This document shows, piece by piece, positions 50,772 to 59,077 of a stretch of DNA of 64,000 bases. The translations under genes were made by a program, and so were the position numbers. Source of the DNA: an uncultured Ruminococcus sp. (lineage in GTDB: Bacteria > Bacillota > Clostridia > Oscillospirales > Acutalibacteraceae). The notes under the pieces were generated by a model. The model had not been told where the DNA came from, did not search any database, and saw nothing but the letters and a program-made list of their open reading frames with translations. The first letter of the stretch is position 1. Each line of letters opens with the position of its first letter. The DNA lies in assembly GCA_902773635.1 (NCBI GenBank), contig CACYFH010000003.1, forward strand, positions 1 through 64,000, given 5' to 3'.

Positions 50772-52228
50772 TCTTATATAACACCCTCGGCGGCAAACGC
50801 ATGGAATTCGTCCCGCACGAAGCGGGCAAGGTGAAGATGTATACCTGCGGCCCGACCGTCTACCATTACGCCCATATCGGTAATCTCCGCACCTACATCA
50901 TGGAGGACGTCCTCGAGAAGTACCTCCGCTATGCAGGTTACGACGTCCTCCGCATCATGAACATCACCGACGTCGGCCACCTCAGCTCCGACGCCGACAC
51001 CGGCGAGGACAAGATGCTCGCCGGCGCGAAGCGCGAGCACAAGTCCGTCATGGATATCGCCAAATTCTACACCGACGCCTTCTTCTCCGACGCCGAGAAG
51101 CTGAATATCAAGAAGCCCGACGTCGTCGAGCCCGCCACCAACTGCATTCCCGAGTTCATTCACATGGTGGAGACCCTGCTCGAGAAGGGCTACGCCTACC
51201 TTGCGGGCGGCAACGTCTATTTCGATTCCTCCAAGCTCGAGAACTACTACGTTTTCGGCAACATGAACGAGGAGGAACTGCAGGTCGGTGTGCGCGAGGA
51301 CGTTACCGAGGACAGCAACAAGCGCAACAAAAACGATTTCGTCCTCTGGTTTACCCAGAGCAAATTTGAGGATCAGGCTCTGAAGTGGGAGTCTCCGTGG
51401 GGTCTGGGCTATCCCGGCTGGCACATCGAGTGCTCCGCCATCTCCATCAAGCACGCCGGCGAGTATCTCGACATCCATTGCGGCGGCATCGACAACGCCT
51501 TCCCGCATCATACCAATGAGATCGCCCAGAGTGAAGCCTACCTCGGCCATCAGTGGTGCCCCTATTGGTTCCATGTGCTCCACCTGCTCGACAAGCGCGG
51601 CAAAATGAGCAAGTCTAAGGGCGGCTTCCTCACCGTCTCCCTGCTTGAAGAAAAGGGCTACGACCCGCTCGCCTACCGCTTCTTCTGCCTGCAGTCCCAC
51701 TACCGCAAGCCGCTGGTATTCTCCTTTGAGAACCTCGACAACACCGTCCAGGCGTACAATAAGCTCGTCGCGAAGATCGTCAAGCTCAGCGCCGACGGCG
51801 AGCCCGATCTCGAAGCCGCCAAGCCCTATCAGGAGAAGTTCAAGGCGGCTCTCGACAACGATCTGAACACCTCCCTCGCCGTGACAGCCCTCTACGACGT
51901 GCTCAAGGGCGATATCTCCGACGCGACCAAGCGCTATCTGATCGCCGATTTCGACCGCGTCCTCTCTCTCGGCTTGCTGGAAGCCGCCGACAGAGAGCTC
52001 CAAAAGGCAGCCGCTGCAGAAGCGCAGAAGACAGCCCGTCAGGAAGCCTATCTCGCTGAGAAAGGTCTCTCCAAGGCGTGGGTCGAGGACATGATCGCAC
52101 AGCGCGCCGCCGCGAAAGCGGAGAAGAATTGGGCAGAAGCCGACCGCATCCGCGACGAGCTGCTCGAAAAATGCATCGTCATCAAGGACAGCAAAGCCGG
52201 CGCCACTTGGGAACTGAAAGAAAACTGA
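50768..52228 (+). CDS. cysS: Cysteinyl-tRNA synthetase
   Basis: A 486-residue class I synthetase: zinc Cys in YTCGPTVYHYAHIGNLRTY (with HIGN as HIGH-like motif), WHIECSAIS, DIHCGGIDNAFPHHTNE, KMSKS and a helical C-domain. It charges tRNA-Cys, the ligand sensed by the T-box that controls it. Confidence 0.97.
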   Translation: MILYNTLGGKRMEFVPHEAGKVKMYTCGPTVYHYAHIGNLRTYIMEDVLEKYLRYAGYDVLRIMNITDVGHLSSDADTGEDKMLAGAKREHKSVMDIAKFYTDAFFSDAEKLNIKKPDVVEPATNCIPEFIHMVETLLEKGYAYLAGGNVYFDSSKLENYYVFGNMNEEELQVGVREDVTEDSNKRNKNDFVLWFTQSKFEDQALKWESPWGLGYPGWHIECSAISIKHAGEYLDIHCGGIDNAFPHHTNEIAQSEAYLGHQWCPYWFHVLHLLDKRGKMSKSKGGFLTVSLLEEKGYDPLAYRFFCLQSHYRKPLVFSFENLDNTVQAYNKLVAKIVKLSADGEPDLEAAKPYQEKFKAALDNDLNTSLAVTALYDVLKGDISDATKRYLIADFDRVLSLGLLEAADRELQKAAAAEAQKTARQEAYLAEKGLSKAWVEDMIAQRAAAKAEKNWAEADRIRDELLEKCIVIKDSKAGATWELKEN

Positions 52229-52241
52229 TACAAAATCTCGC

Positions 52242-52279
52242 GTCATTGCGAGCCCCTTTAGGGGCGTGGCAATCCCACT
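52242..52279 (+). repeat. GTCATTGCGAG-family repeat, single copy after cysS
   Basis: GTCATTGCGAG, hairpin CCCC-TTTA-GGGG, CGTGGCAATCCCACT. The stem again differs from the other copies but is fully paired. Confidence 0.8.
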
Positions 52280-52287
52280 ATCTCGTT

Positions 52288-52325
52288 AAAAATGCAGAGC
52301 CGGTTTGTCAGCTCTGCATTTTTGC
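52288..52325 (+). terminator. Terminator of cysE-cysS
   Basis: Stem AATGCAGAGC / GCTCTGCATT around ten bases, followed by TTTGCG. Confidence 0.85.
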
Positions 52326-52358
52326 GTAATCGCCGGCATATATTATACCGGTGATATT

Positions 52359-53126
52359 ATGCGATATATGATCCTGACCCGACGCAGACTCGGCGTCCTC
52401 TTTTCCTGCATGCTGATCGTCGTGCTCGCGGCGCTCGTTTTCACCTCCACCGCCGGCAGGGTGGTCGAGACGATGGCGGGCGCCGACCGAGAGATCCCGA
52501 TCTATTACGTCGATACGACGGAGAAGGTCTGCGCCGTCTCCTTCGACGCGGCGTGGGGCAATGAGCAGACGGATACCCTTCTCGATATCCTCGACGAATA
52601 TAAGGTCAAGAGCACCTTTTTCCTCGTTCAGCAGTGGGTCGATAAGTACCCCGACGACGTGAAGGAGATCTATTCCCGCGGTCACGACGTGGGCAACCAC
52701 AGCGCGACCCATCCGCACATGGCGACCCTCAGCGCCGAGGAACAGCTCGAGGAGATCCGCTCCTGCAACGCCGCTGTCGAGGGCTTGACCGGCAAGTGCC
52801 CGACCCTCTTCCGCGCCCCCTACGGCGAGTATAACGATAATCTGGTGAAGAACCTCAGGAGCGAGGGCATGTACTGCGTTCAGTGGAACATCGACTCTCT
52901 CGACTGGAAGGACCCGACCCCGGATGAAATGGTCGAGCGGATCAAGAGTAAGCTCTGCCCCGGCTCGATCATCCTCATGCACAACGGCGCGGCCAACACC
53001 CCCGAAGCCCTCCCGCGCATCTTAGAAATGATCCAAAGCGAGGGCTACACCATCGTCCCGATCAGCGAGATCATCCCCCCGGGCGACTACCACACCGACC
53101 ACGAGGGCAAGATGATCCTGGATTAA
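52359..53126 (+). CDS. Polysaccharide deacetylase, PdaB-like
   Basis: A 255-residue protein with an N-terminal membrane helix (about 10-30) and a NodB-type deacetylase domain outside the membrane. Motif 1 is SFDAAWG (metal Asp), motif 2 HSATHPHM (metal His pair), motif 3 RAPYGEYN, then IDSLDWKDPT and ILMHNG. The FDAAWGNE form is typical of PdaB, needed for spore maturation in Bacillus. I start at ATG 52359; an earlier start would overlap the terminator. Confidence 0.9.
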   Translation: MRYMILTRRRLGVLFSCMLIVVLAALVFTSTAGRVVETMAGADREIPIYYVDTTEKVCAVSFDAAWGNEQTDTLLDILDEYKVKSTFFLVQQWVDKYPDDVKEIYSRGHDVGNHSATHPHMATLSAEEQLEEIRSCNAAVEGLTGKCPTLFRAPYGEYNDNLVKNLRSEGMYCVQWNIDSLDWKDPTPDEMVERIKSKLCPGSIILMHNGAANTPEALPRILEMIQSEGYTIVPISEIIPPGDYHTDHEGKMILD

Positions 53127-53136
53127 GAACAAGACG

Positions 53137-53270
53137 TAGGGATGACCAGCAGTGGCGCTTAGCCAATCGCGGATAGATCCGCGATTGGAGCGCTGTTGCA
53201 TGGGAGTTGTATGCCAAATCAAAGATTTGGACAACTCCTCAATTGGTCATCCGCAAAATGCCGGGCGTTT
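53137..53270. repeat. GTAGGG-family arms around nested inverted repeats
   Basis: Outer arms GTAGGGATGACCA and TGGTCATCCGC enclose CCAATCGCGGAT / ATCCGCGATTGG and CCAAATC / GATTTGG hairpins, with GGGAGTTGT and ACAACTCC. No gene is seen. Confidence 0.65.
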
Positions 53271-53280
53271 GATTATATCT

Positions 53281-53390
53281 GTAGGGGACGTCGCCCTCGA
53301 CGTCCCGCGACGGGCTGTGCAAACAGATCAAACCATAGATAGGAATTACAACGCTCCTGCATACGGACGGTCTATGACCGTCCCTACAGT
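53281..53390. repeat. Two GTAGGG-family palindromes, opposite orientation
   Basis: 53281-53308 has stem GGACGTCG / CGACGTCC around CCCT. 53364-53390 has stem GGACGGTC / GACCGTCC around TAT, ending CCCTACAG. The gap 53127-53444 holds no gene. Confidence 0.7.
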
Positions 53391-53412
53391 TTATCATTAC
53401 TCATCTACAAAC

Positions 53413-53442
53413 AAAAACGAGCGGCACAAACCGCTCGTTTTT
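53413..53442 (-). terminator. Terminator of the two-repeat protein gene
   Basis: Stem AAAAACGAGCGG / CCGCTCGTTTTT around six bases, with a T run on both strands. Confidence 0.85.
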
Positions 53443-53444
53443 CA

Positions 53445-53951
53445 TTACATATTATACTGTATCGCGTCGAGCACCTGTTCCTTCAGGCGGTCGAGAGGGC
53501 TTTTATCGGGGATCAACTCGTCCTTACCGAAGGTGTGCTGCGGCAGGGAGGAAGCGGAGTTGAAGCTCTTCATACGGATGACGATGCGCTCATTCTTGAC
53601 GAGGTCAAAGAGCTTGTCGATGGTCGGACAGGTCTGCACCGCGCGGATGAGCTGTTCCTTCGTGTGTCTTTGCGGTTGATACGGCGGCTGATTCGGGGAG
53701 GGCTCGCCTCTGAGCCTTGCCGCGTCCATGACCGCCTGACGCACCTGGATTTTCAGGCTGTCGAGCGGGGAAAGGTCGGGGATCTGCTTGGGAGCTTGCT
53801 TCGGGAGCGAGGAAGCGGAGTTGAAGCTCTGCATCTGGATCACGATACCTTCGTTCTTAACGATGGCGAAAAGCCGGTCAATTGACGGACAAAGCTCGAT
53901 CGCACGCAGGATCTGTTCGGTTGTGTGTTTGCGGTAGCCGTTAGATTGCAA
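53445..53951 (-). CDS. Unrecognised protein made of two tandem copies of a 65-70-residue module
   Basis: A 168-residue soluble protein. Residues about 10-78 and 97-164 are copies of one module: T-EQ-(I/L)-RA-(I/V) helix, CP(S/T)ID(R/K)LF, VKNE, IVI, M(Q/K)SFNSASSLP, then SPLD-LK-QV. The linker is Pro/Gln-rich (GEPSPNQPPYQPQ). The DNA copies are also clearly alike. No family is recognised and no signal peptide or membrane helix is seen. It starts at TTG 53951 with GGAGGTGAG upstream and has its own terminator, so it is likely a real gene. A two-hairpin repeat lies directly upstream. Confidence 0.8.
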   Translation of the reverse strand: MQSNGYRKHTTEQILRAIELCPSIDRLFAIVKNEGIVIQMQSFNSASSLPKQAPKQIPDLSPLDSLKIQVRQAVMDAARLRGEPSPNQPPYQPQRHTKEQLIRAVQTCPTIDKLFDLVKNERIVIRMKSFNSASSLPQHTFGKDELIPDKSPLDRLKEQVLDAIQYNM

Positions 53952-53989
53952 AAGCTCACCTCCTGTTACAAAGTGATTAAGCTAAGCTT

Positions 53990-54071
53990 AGGCTCCCTTT
54001 GGTAAAGGGAGCTGTCCCCATGAGGGGACTGAGGGATTGTATCAATTGACCGAGCGTCAGCGAGATACTTT
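53990..54071 (+). repeat. Two-hairpin dispersed repeat, copy between divergent genes
   Basis: Hairpin 1 standard; hairpin 2 GTCCCC / GGGGAC around ATGA; tail TGAGGGATTGTATCAATTGACCGAGCGTCAGCGAGATA in segments. It lies between the two-repeat protein gene and the GH25 gene. Confidence 0.85.
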
Positions 54072-54170
54072 TTAACTAATGGATACTGACCTACGGTTAA
54101 CCGTATTCATTGGTATTATAACTGAAAATGAACTGATTTTCAAGAAAATTTAAACTTATTATGAAGTTTA

Positions 54171-54199
54171 TTTACAATTTTCGGCTTTTGTGGTATTCT
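54171..54199 (+). promoter_or_regulatory. Promoter of the GH25 gene
   Basis: TTTACA and TATTCT with a 17-base spacer, 34 bases before the start. Confidence 0.55.
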
Positions 54200-54232
54200 T
54201 AATGTACATTTTTTGGTTAAGAAGGAGCATTT

Positions 54233-55375
54233 ATGGCTTATTTAGATGATAATAACGAGAACCTGACTTCTCAGGGCGACCCGCTGGAGAAGCTCGACCG
54301 CGAGCTTGCGGAACTGCGGGCGACGCTCGAGCAGATGGACGTGGACGGAAAGCTCCCCGAGGAGGAGATCCCCGCGGATAACTTGCAACAGGACAAGCCC
54401 GAACCCGAGCCCGCCGAGGAAGCGGAAGAAGCGGTCAAAGTCACCAAATCCGCTTCCGATCTGGCAAGCCCCATAAAGCCCGAACCCCCTAAGAAAAGCC
54501 GCGCGCCGCTGATCGCCGTGATCATCGTGCTGTGCGTCGCCCTCGTGGGCGGTATCGGCTTCGGTATCTACAGAGCCGTTTCCTCTCAGACCCGGTCTCA
54601 GGAGACAGACGCCGCCCAAGGCGAGCTCGTGACCATCAATGATTCCGAGATGGGAACGGTCACGCTCCGACCTGTAGAGGGCGCCGAGATCAGCACCTAC
54701 AGCGCAGAGAATCTCAAAAAGGACGCGAACGGCTACTACGAATACTATGAGAACGGCAAGAAGATATCTCACCTCGGCGTCGATCTGAGCGAGTACCAGG
54801 GCGAGGTCGATTTTGAGAAGGTCAAGGCTTCGGGCGTAGAATTCGTCATGCTCCGCATCGGCGGGCGCTTTTACGGAGCCGAGGGTAAGCTCTATGAGGA
54901 CGGCGCGTTTGATACCTACTATGAGCAGGCGAAGGCGGCAGGTCTCAAGGTTGGCGCGTACTACTTCTCTCAGGCGGCGAGCGTCGCGGACGCACAGGAG
55001 GAAGCCGCTCAGACGATCAAAAAGCTCAACGGCAGAACGCTCGATTACCCCGTCGCCTTCGACTGGGAGAACATCGGCGATGATGAAGCCCGCACCGACG
55101 GCGTCACCGGCGCAGAGCTGACGAGTATCGCGGAAGCCTTCTGCGACGCGATCAATGAAGCGGGCTACAAGTCGATCGTCTACGCGAACGCGGGTCAGAT
55201 GTTCGTCATGTATGATTTCGAGACCATGAAGAACTATGATTTCTGGCTTGCCGACTACCGCGAATTCCCGACGATGTACTATAACTACGATATGTGGCAG
55301 TACGCCACCGACGGCGCCGTCGACGGCATCGAGGGCGAAGTCGACCTGAACATCAGCTTCACGGATTTTACATAG
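54233..55375 (+). CDS. Membrane-anchored GH25 lysozyme-like protein
   Basis: A 380-residue protein: a cytosolic acidic N-terminus with a coiled coil (about 15-40, LEKLDRELAELRATLEQM) and Glu/Pro-rich region, one membrane helix (about 91-114), a spacer, and a GH25 muramidase domain (about 180-380). GH25 marks: GVDLSEYQG (Asp), VEFVMLRIGGR, YYFSQA, the DxE pair in FDWEN, and WQYATDGAVDGIEGEVDLN. It should cleave peptidoglycan on the outer side. The long cytosolic part is unusual for a lysozyme and may link it to a cell-division or sensing partner (inference). Confidence 0.9.
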   Translation: MAYLDDNNENLTSQGDPLEKLDRELAELRATLEQMDVDGKLPEEEIPADNLQQDKPEPEPAEEAEEAVKVTKSASDLASPIKPEPPKKSRAPLIAVIIVLCVALVGGIGFGIYRAVSSQTRSQETDAAQGELVTINDSEMGTVTLRPVEGAEISTYSAENLKKDANGYYEYYENGKKISHLGVDLSEYQGEVDFEKVKASGVEFVMLRIGGRFYGAEGKLYEDGAFDTYYEQAKAAGLKVGAYYFSQAASVADAQEEAAQTIKKLNGRTLDYPVAFDWENIGDDEARTDGVTGAELTSIAEAFCDAINEAGYKSIVYANAGQMFVMYDFETMKNYDFWLADYREFPTMYYNYDMWQYATDGAVDGIEGEVDLNISFTDFT

Positions 55376-55432
55376 CCTCCCTTTTCTAAGGGAGCTGTCA
55401 GTGGACGCTTATGTCCGCCTGACTGAGGGTTA
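55373..55432 (+). repeat. Two-hairpin dispersed repeat, divergent copy after the GH25 gene
   Basis: Hairpin 1 GCCTCCCTT / AAGGGAGC around TTCT; hairpin 2 GTCAG-GGAC with GTCC-CTGAC; then TGAGGGTTAAAT. It starts in the GH25 stop codon. Confidence 0.75.
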
Positions 55433-55458
55433 AATATAAAAACAAATTGGAGGAACCT

Positions 55459-55983
55459 ATGAAAACCATCGAAAGCTTTTCCGTAGACCATACCCGCATT
55501 ATCCCCGGCATCTTCAAGAGCCGTGCGGATCACGTCGGCGGCGATACGGTCACGACCTATGATATCCGGCTGAAAAAGCCCAACCGCGAGCCCGTGATCG
55601 ACGTGGCGGCAATGCACTCGCTCGAGCACATCATCGCGACCTACCTTCGCAACGATCCCGACTGGCAGGATGAGGTCATCTACTGGGGACCGATGGGCTG
55701 TCTGACCGGCTTCTACCTGATTTTGAAGGGCAGCCGCTCCCCGCGCGAGATATACGACCTGCTCCTTCGCGCCTTCAAGGCGGTTGCGGACGCGGACACC
55801 GTCCCCGGCGCGACGCCCGTCAACTGCGGCCATTACCTGATGCATAACCTCAACATGGCGAAGTGGTACGCCGCTGAGTTCGCTTCCTATCTGGAGGAGA
55901 ACGGTTCTAAGGACGAGATCTTCGAGTACCCCAAGACCGAGCGCCTCGTCACGGATGAAGGTCATCATTTCTATGATTCGTAA
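55459..55983 (+). CDS. luxS: S-ribosylhomocysteine lyase
   Basis: A 174-residue metalloenzyme that splits S-ribosylhomocysteine to homocysteine and the AI-2 precursor. Metal ligands are H53 and H57 in HSLEH and the His in NCGHYL; the catalytic Cys is C81 in GCLTGFYL. Length is slightly above the usual 155-160. GGAGG precedes ATG 55459; a TTG four codons upstream overlaps the ribosome site. It recycles sulfur for cysteine and methionine. Confidence 0.96.
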   Translation: MKTIESFSVDHTRIIPGIFKSRADHVGGDTVTTYDIRLKKPNREPVIDVAAMHSLEHIIATYLRNDPDWQDEVIYWGPMGCLTGFYLILKGSRSPREIYDLLLRAFKAVADADTVPGATPVNCGHYLMHNLNMAKWYAAEFASYLEENGSKDEIFEYPKTERLVTDEGHHFYDS

Positions 55984-56045
55984 ACACGGATTTTCAGATA
56001 AGAAATAAGAACCCTTCCGAGTTCAATATCATTAAGTTAGGCAGA

Positions 56046-56126
56046 GGCTCCCTTTGGTAAAGGGAGCTGTCGGCGTTAGCCGACTGAGGGATTGCATCAA
56101 TTGACCGAGCGTCAGCGAGATACATT
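56046..56126 (+). repeat. Two-hairpin dispersed repeat, copy after luxS
   Basis: Hairpin 1 standard; hairpin 2 GTCGGC / GCCGAC around GTTA; tail identical in design to the copy at 53990 (CAATTGACCGAGCGTCAGCG, AGATAC). Confidence 0.85.
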
Positions 56127-56175
56127 TCTTAACTTAATGATATTGCCTTCCGGGTTCTTATTTCTTCGTTTGTTT

Positions 56176-56385
56176 TTATTGAAACATTTCCTTTGTGCTG
56201 TTGAAAAGATCCTCCATCGCGTCGGCTACCTTGCCCGCCTTTTTCTGCAGGGTGCGCTTGCTGTTGTTCATCAGTACCGCCGAGACCGCGCTGACCGCGA
56301 CGCCCGCCGCGAGACCGCCGAGGATGCACTTTAAGTGACCGCCCTTCTTTTCGTTACAGCAGTTGTTACCTTTTGATTTTTGCAT
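56176..56385 (-). CDS. Small membrane protein, YtxH-like
   Basis: A 69-residue protein: basic Cys-containing start (KGNNCCNEKKGG), one hydrophobic helix (about 20-40, LGGLAAGVAVSAVSAVLM), and an amphipathic charged tail (KKAGKVADAMEDLFNSTKEMF). The layout recalls YtxH-like general-stress membrane proteins; the function is unknown. AAAAGGAGG gives a strong ribosome site. Confidence 0.8.
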   Translation of the reverse strand: MQKSKGNNCCNEKKGGHLKCILGGLAAGVAVSAVSAVLMNNSKRTLQKKAGKVADAMEDLFNSTKEMFQ

Positions 56386-56459
56386 GCGTTTTACCTCCTT
56401 TTGAGGTTATTTTTCGCAAAAATCATTCAAAATATTCCGAAAAAATGAGGTTGTGAATT

Positions 56460-56990
56460 TTGGAAAAAAACGAGAAAAAAACGCTGAATATCGTTCTTTT
56501 TGAGCCGGAAATCCCTCAAAACACGGGAAATATCGCCCGAACCTGCGCCGCGACCGGCGCAAGGCTCCATCTGGTGCGCCCCTTCGGTTTTGAGATCACC
56601 GACCGCAATTTAAAGCGCGCCGGACTGGATTACTGGTATCTGGTGGATATCACCTACTACGACAGCATCGACGATTTTTTTGAGAAAACCGCAGGCGGTG
56701 AGTACTTTTTCTTCTCCACCAAGGCGCGAAAGACCCACAGCGAGGTCAGCTACCCCGACGGCGCGTACATCATCTTCGGCAAGGAGACCCGCGGTATCCC
56801 GGAGCACGTTCTCATGCGCTATCCCGACCGCTGCGTCCGCATCCCGATGATCGACGAGGCGCGTTCGCTGAATCTCGCGAACTCCGTCGCCGTCGGGTGC
56901 TACGAGGTGCTCCGACAGTGGAACTACCCCGAATTGCAGACAAAGGGCGAGCTCCACCGTCACAAGTGGCAAGCAACCGATGACCGCTAA
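56460..56990 (+). CDS. trmL: tRNA (cytidine/uridine-34-2-prime-O)-methyltransferase
   Basis: A 176-residue SPOUT enzyme: LNIVLFEPEIPQNTGNIART, LHLVRPFGF, IIFGKETRGIP and the knot RIPMIDEARSLNLANSVAVG with YEVLRQ. It methylates the wobble ribose of Leu tRNAs. TTG start at 56460 with GAGGTTG upstream. Confidence 0.94.
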   Translation: MEKNEKKTLNIVLFEPEIPQNTGNIARTCAATGARLHLVRPFGFEITDRNLKRAGLDYWYLVDITYYDSIDDFFEKTAGGEYFFFSTKARKTHSEVSYPDGAYIIFGKETRGIPEHVLMRYPDRCVRIPMIDEARSLNLANSVAVGCYEVLRQWNYPELQTKGELHRHKWQATDDR

Positions 56991-57046
56991 CCACCAACTA
57001 CCAATTATCAACTACCAACCAGCAACTAGCGACCGGCAACTAACAA
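56988..57046. repeat. Seven-base repeat array after trmL
   Basis: CCACCAACTACCAATTATCAACTACC grades into CAACCAGCAACTAGCGACCGG words. Beyond it, an inverted pair TGTACAA / TTGTACA lies at about 57065-57095, ahead of the Na/Pi transporter. Confidence 0.7.
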
Positions 57047-57255
57047 CCCTTTTAGTGAATTTACATGTACAATCGGTCTGATCCTTGTACACTTTGCCGA
57101 TTTTGCGTGTTTTTTCTTTTGCGGAAAATAATTGACAATTCAATAGAGTATTATTACATTAGGGTAATTTGATGATTACCCGCGATTGTAAACAGGATAT
57201 CGCTGAGCGGTATCCGCATTACAGCTCGTTTGAGCTGCATTCTACGGAGTTACAT

Positions 57256-58905
57256 ATGAATCTGGTTGAATTGTTATTTACGGTTTTGGGTGGTCTGGGA
57301 TTGTTTTTCCTGGGCATGAAGTACATGGGCGAAGGACTGGAGCTCGCCGCCGGAAACAAGCTGAGAGCGCTTTTGGAGAAAATCACCTCCAACAAGTATC
57401 TCGGTATGCTGGTCGGCTTGGTCGTCACGGCGGTGATCCAAAGCTCGTCGGCTACCGACGCGATGCTGGTCGGCTTTACGAACGCGGGTCTTATGGAGCT
57501 TGCTCAAACGGTCGGCATCCTCTTCGGCGCTAAGATCGGAACCTGCGTTACCTCGGTGCTGCTGTCGTTTGATATCAAGACCATTGTTCCGCTGTTCATC
57601 TTCCTCGGCGTTATCGTCATGATGTTCGTCAAGAAGAACAACTACAAGTATTACGGTCAGATCCTCGCGGGCTTCGGCATTCTCTTTTTCGGTATGAGCA
57701 TGATGTCCGGCGCGCTGAAGAGCCTGAACGAGGACGGCCTGATCAACAACATTCTCTCCAGCATCAACAACCCCTTTGTGGGTGTGCTGATCGGAACTGC
57801 CGTGACCGCGGTAATCCAAAGCTCCTCCGCTTCCGTGGGTATTCTGATGGCGCTGGGTGCAGCGGGCGCGATCAACGTGGAGCAGGCGATCTTTATCGTT
57901 TACGGCATGAATCTCGGCGCGTGTATGCCGGCGTTCCTGTCCGCCGCGGGCGCGAAGCGCAACGCAAAACAGGTTGCGATCCTGAATATGCTGATCACGC
58001 TGTCCGGCGTGATCGTGATCGTACCGCTGACGATGCTCCTTCCCGTGGCGAGTACGATTGAAAAAATCCTGCCCGGCAACGCCGCCGCGCAGATATCGGC
58101 TTCTCATATCTTCTTCAACGTCGTGATGATGGTGCTTCTGCTGCCGTTCTCAAATCTGCTCGTCAAGCTGACGCAGAAGATCCTGCCTTATCATGAGGAC
58201 CCGGAGAAGGACAAGATGGCGGTCGAATTCATCGACAACCGTATTCTGACCACGCCTCCGATGGCGGTATTGCAGTGTGAGAAGGAGGTCGCCCGCATGA
58301 GCCGCCTCGTTCAGAAGAACTATAACCGCGCGATGATCGCGTTCTTTGATAGGGACGTGGATTCCATCGGAAAGGTGCTCGAACGCGAGAAGGTCATCGA
58401 CTTTTTGAGTAAAGAGATCACGGACTACATCGTAAAGCTCAACGCTTTGGACGTTAAGGATCACGACCGTCAGGTCGTAGCGGCGATGTACAGCGCGATC
58501 CAGGATCTGGAGCGTATCGGCGACCATGCGGAGAATATCGTCGAATATGCGCGATCGGTCATAGAGGAGAACCTGCAGTTCTCCGAGGACGCACAGAAGG
58601 AGCTGCACGACATCGTTGACAAGTGCCGCTCGCTCATGGAGCTGAGCTTTGCGATGTTCAACGCGCAGGGCGCTTCCCCCGAGCTGATCGAGCACATCAT
58701 CAAGATCGAGGACAGCGTAGACGACGCGAAGGACGAGTACAAGCAGCGCCACATCACCCGTATGGACGCGGGTATCTGTGACGCGGTCGCCGGCACGACC
58801 TTCCTGAACATGCTCATCGACATCGAGCGTATCGGCGACCACGCGATCAACGTGGCGTTCGCCATCCCGAACCGCCAGCAGAGCGTGATCTCCACGGCAG
58901 TATAA
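57256..58905 (+). CDS. Na/Pi-cotransporter II family protein with PhoU domain
   Basis: A 549-residue transporter. The membrane half carries two inverted repeats with the QSSSA motif twice (AVIQSSSATDAMLVGF and AVIQSSSASVGILMAL) and GAKIGTCVTS / GMNLGACMPA. The C-terminal half (about 350-540) is a helical PhoU-like domain (LERIGDHAENIVEYA and IERIGDHAINVAFA). It likely imports phosphate with sodium. I start at ATG 57256 (MNLVELLF) after CGGAG; the frame runs 29 codons further upstream. Confidence 0.92.
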   Translation: MNLVELLFTVLGGLGLFFLGMKYMGEGLELAAGNKLRALLEKITSNKYLGMLVGLVVTAVIQSSSATDAMLVGFTNAGLMELAQTVGILFGAKIGTCVTSVLLSFDIKTIVPLFIFLGVIVMMFVKKNNYKYYGQILAGFGILFFGMSMMSGALKSLNEDGLINNILSSINNPFVGVLIGTAVTAVIQSSSASVGILMALGAAGAINVEQAIFIVYGMNLGACMPAFLSAAGAKRNAKQVAILNMLITLSGVIVIVPLTMLLPVASTIEKILPGNAAAQISASHIFFNVVMMVLLLPFSNLLVKLTQKILPYHEDPEKDKMAVEFIDNRILTTPPMAVLQCEKEVARMSRLVQKNYNRAMIAFFDRDVDSIGKVLEREKVIDFLSKEITDYIVKLNALDVKDHDRQVVAAMYSAIQDLERIGDHAENIVEYARSVIEENLQFSEDAQKELHDIVDKCRSLMELSFAMFNAQGASPELIEHIIKIEDSVDDAKDEYKQRHITRMDAGICDAVAGTTFLNMLIDIERIGDHAINVAFAIPNRQQSVISTAV

Positions 58906-58956
58906 TAATTGTATAAGTAAGGCGGCGAGGTAACTCGCCGCTGACAGCAGCGGCAT

Positions 58957-58986
58957 GCGCCTGTCTAAAGATGTAGACAGGCGCAT
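58957..58986 (+). terminator. Hairpin after the Na/Pi transporter
   Basis: Stem TGCGCCTGTCTA / TAGACAGGCGCA around AAGATG. A smaller GCGGCGAG / CTCGCCGC hairpin precedes it. The T run is poor. Confidence 0.6.
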
Positions 58987-59077
58987 TATATGTATCTGTA
59001 TAACAGCGGCTTGCTGATGCAGGAGACGATCGGAGATAAGATTCTCAATAATAGCTATACTAAGGAAGTGTCGATTT

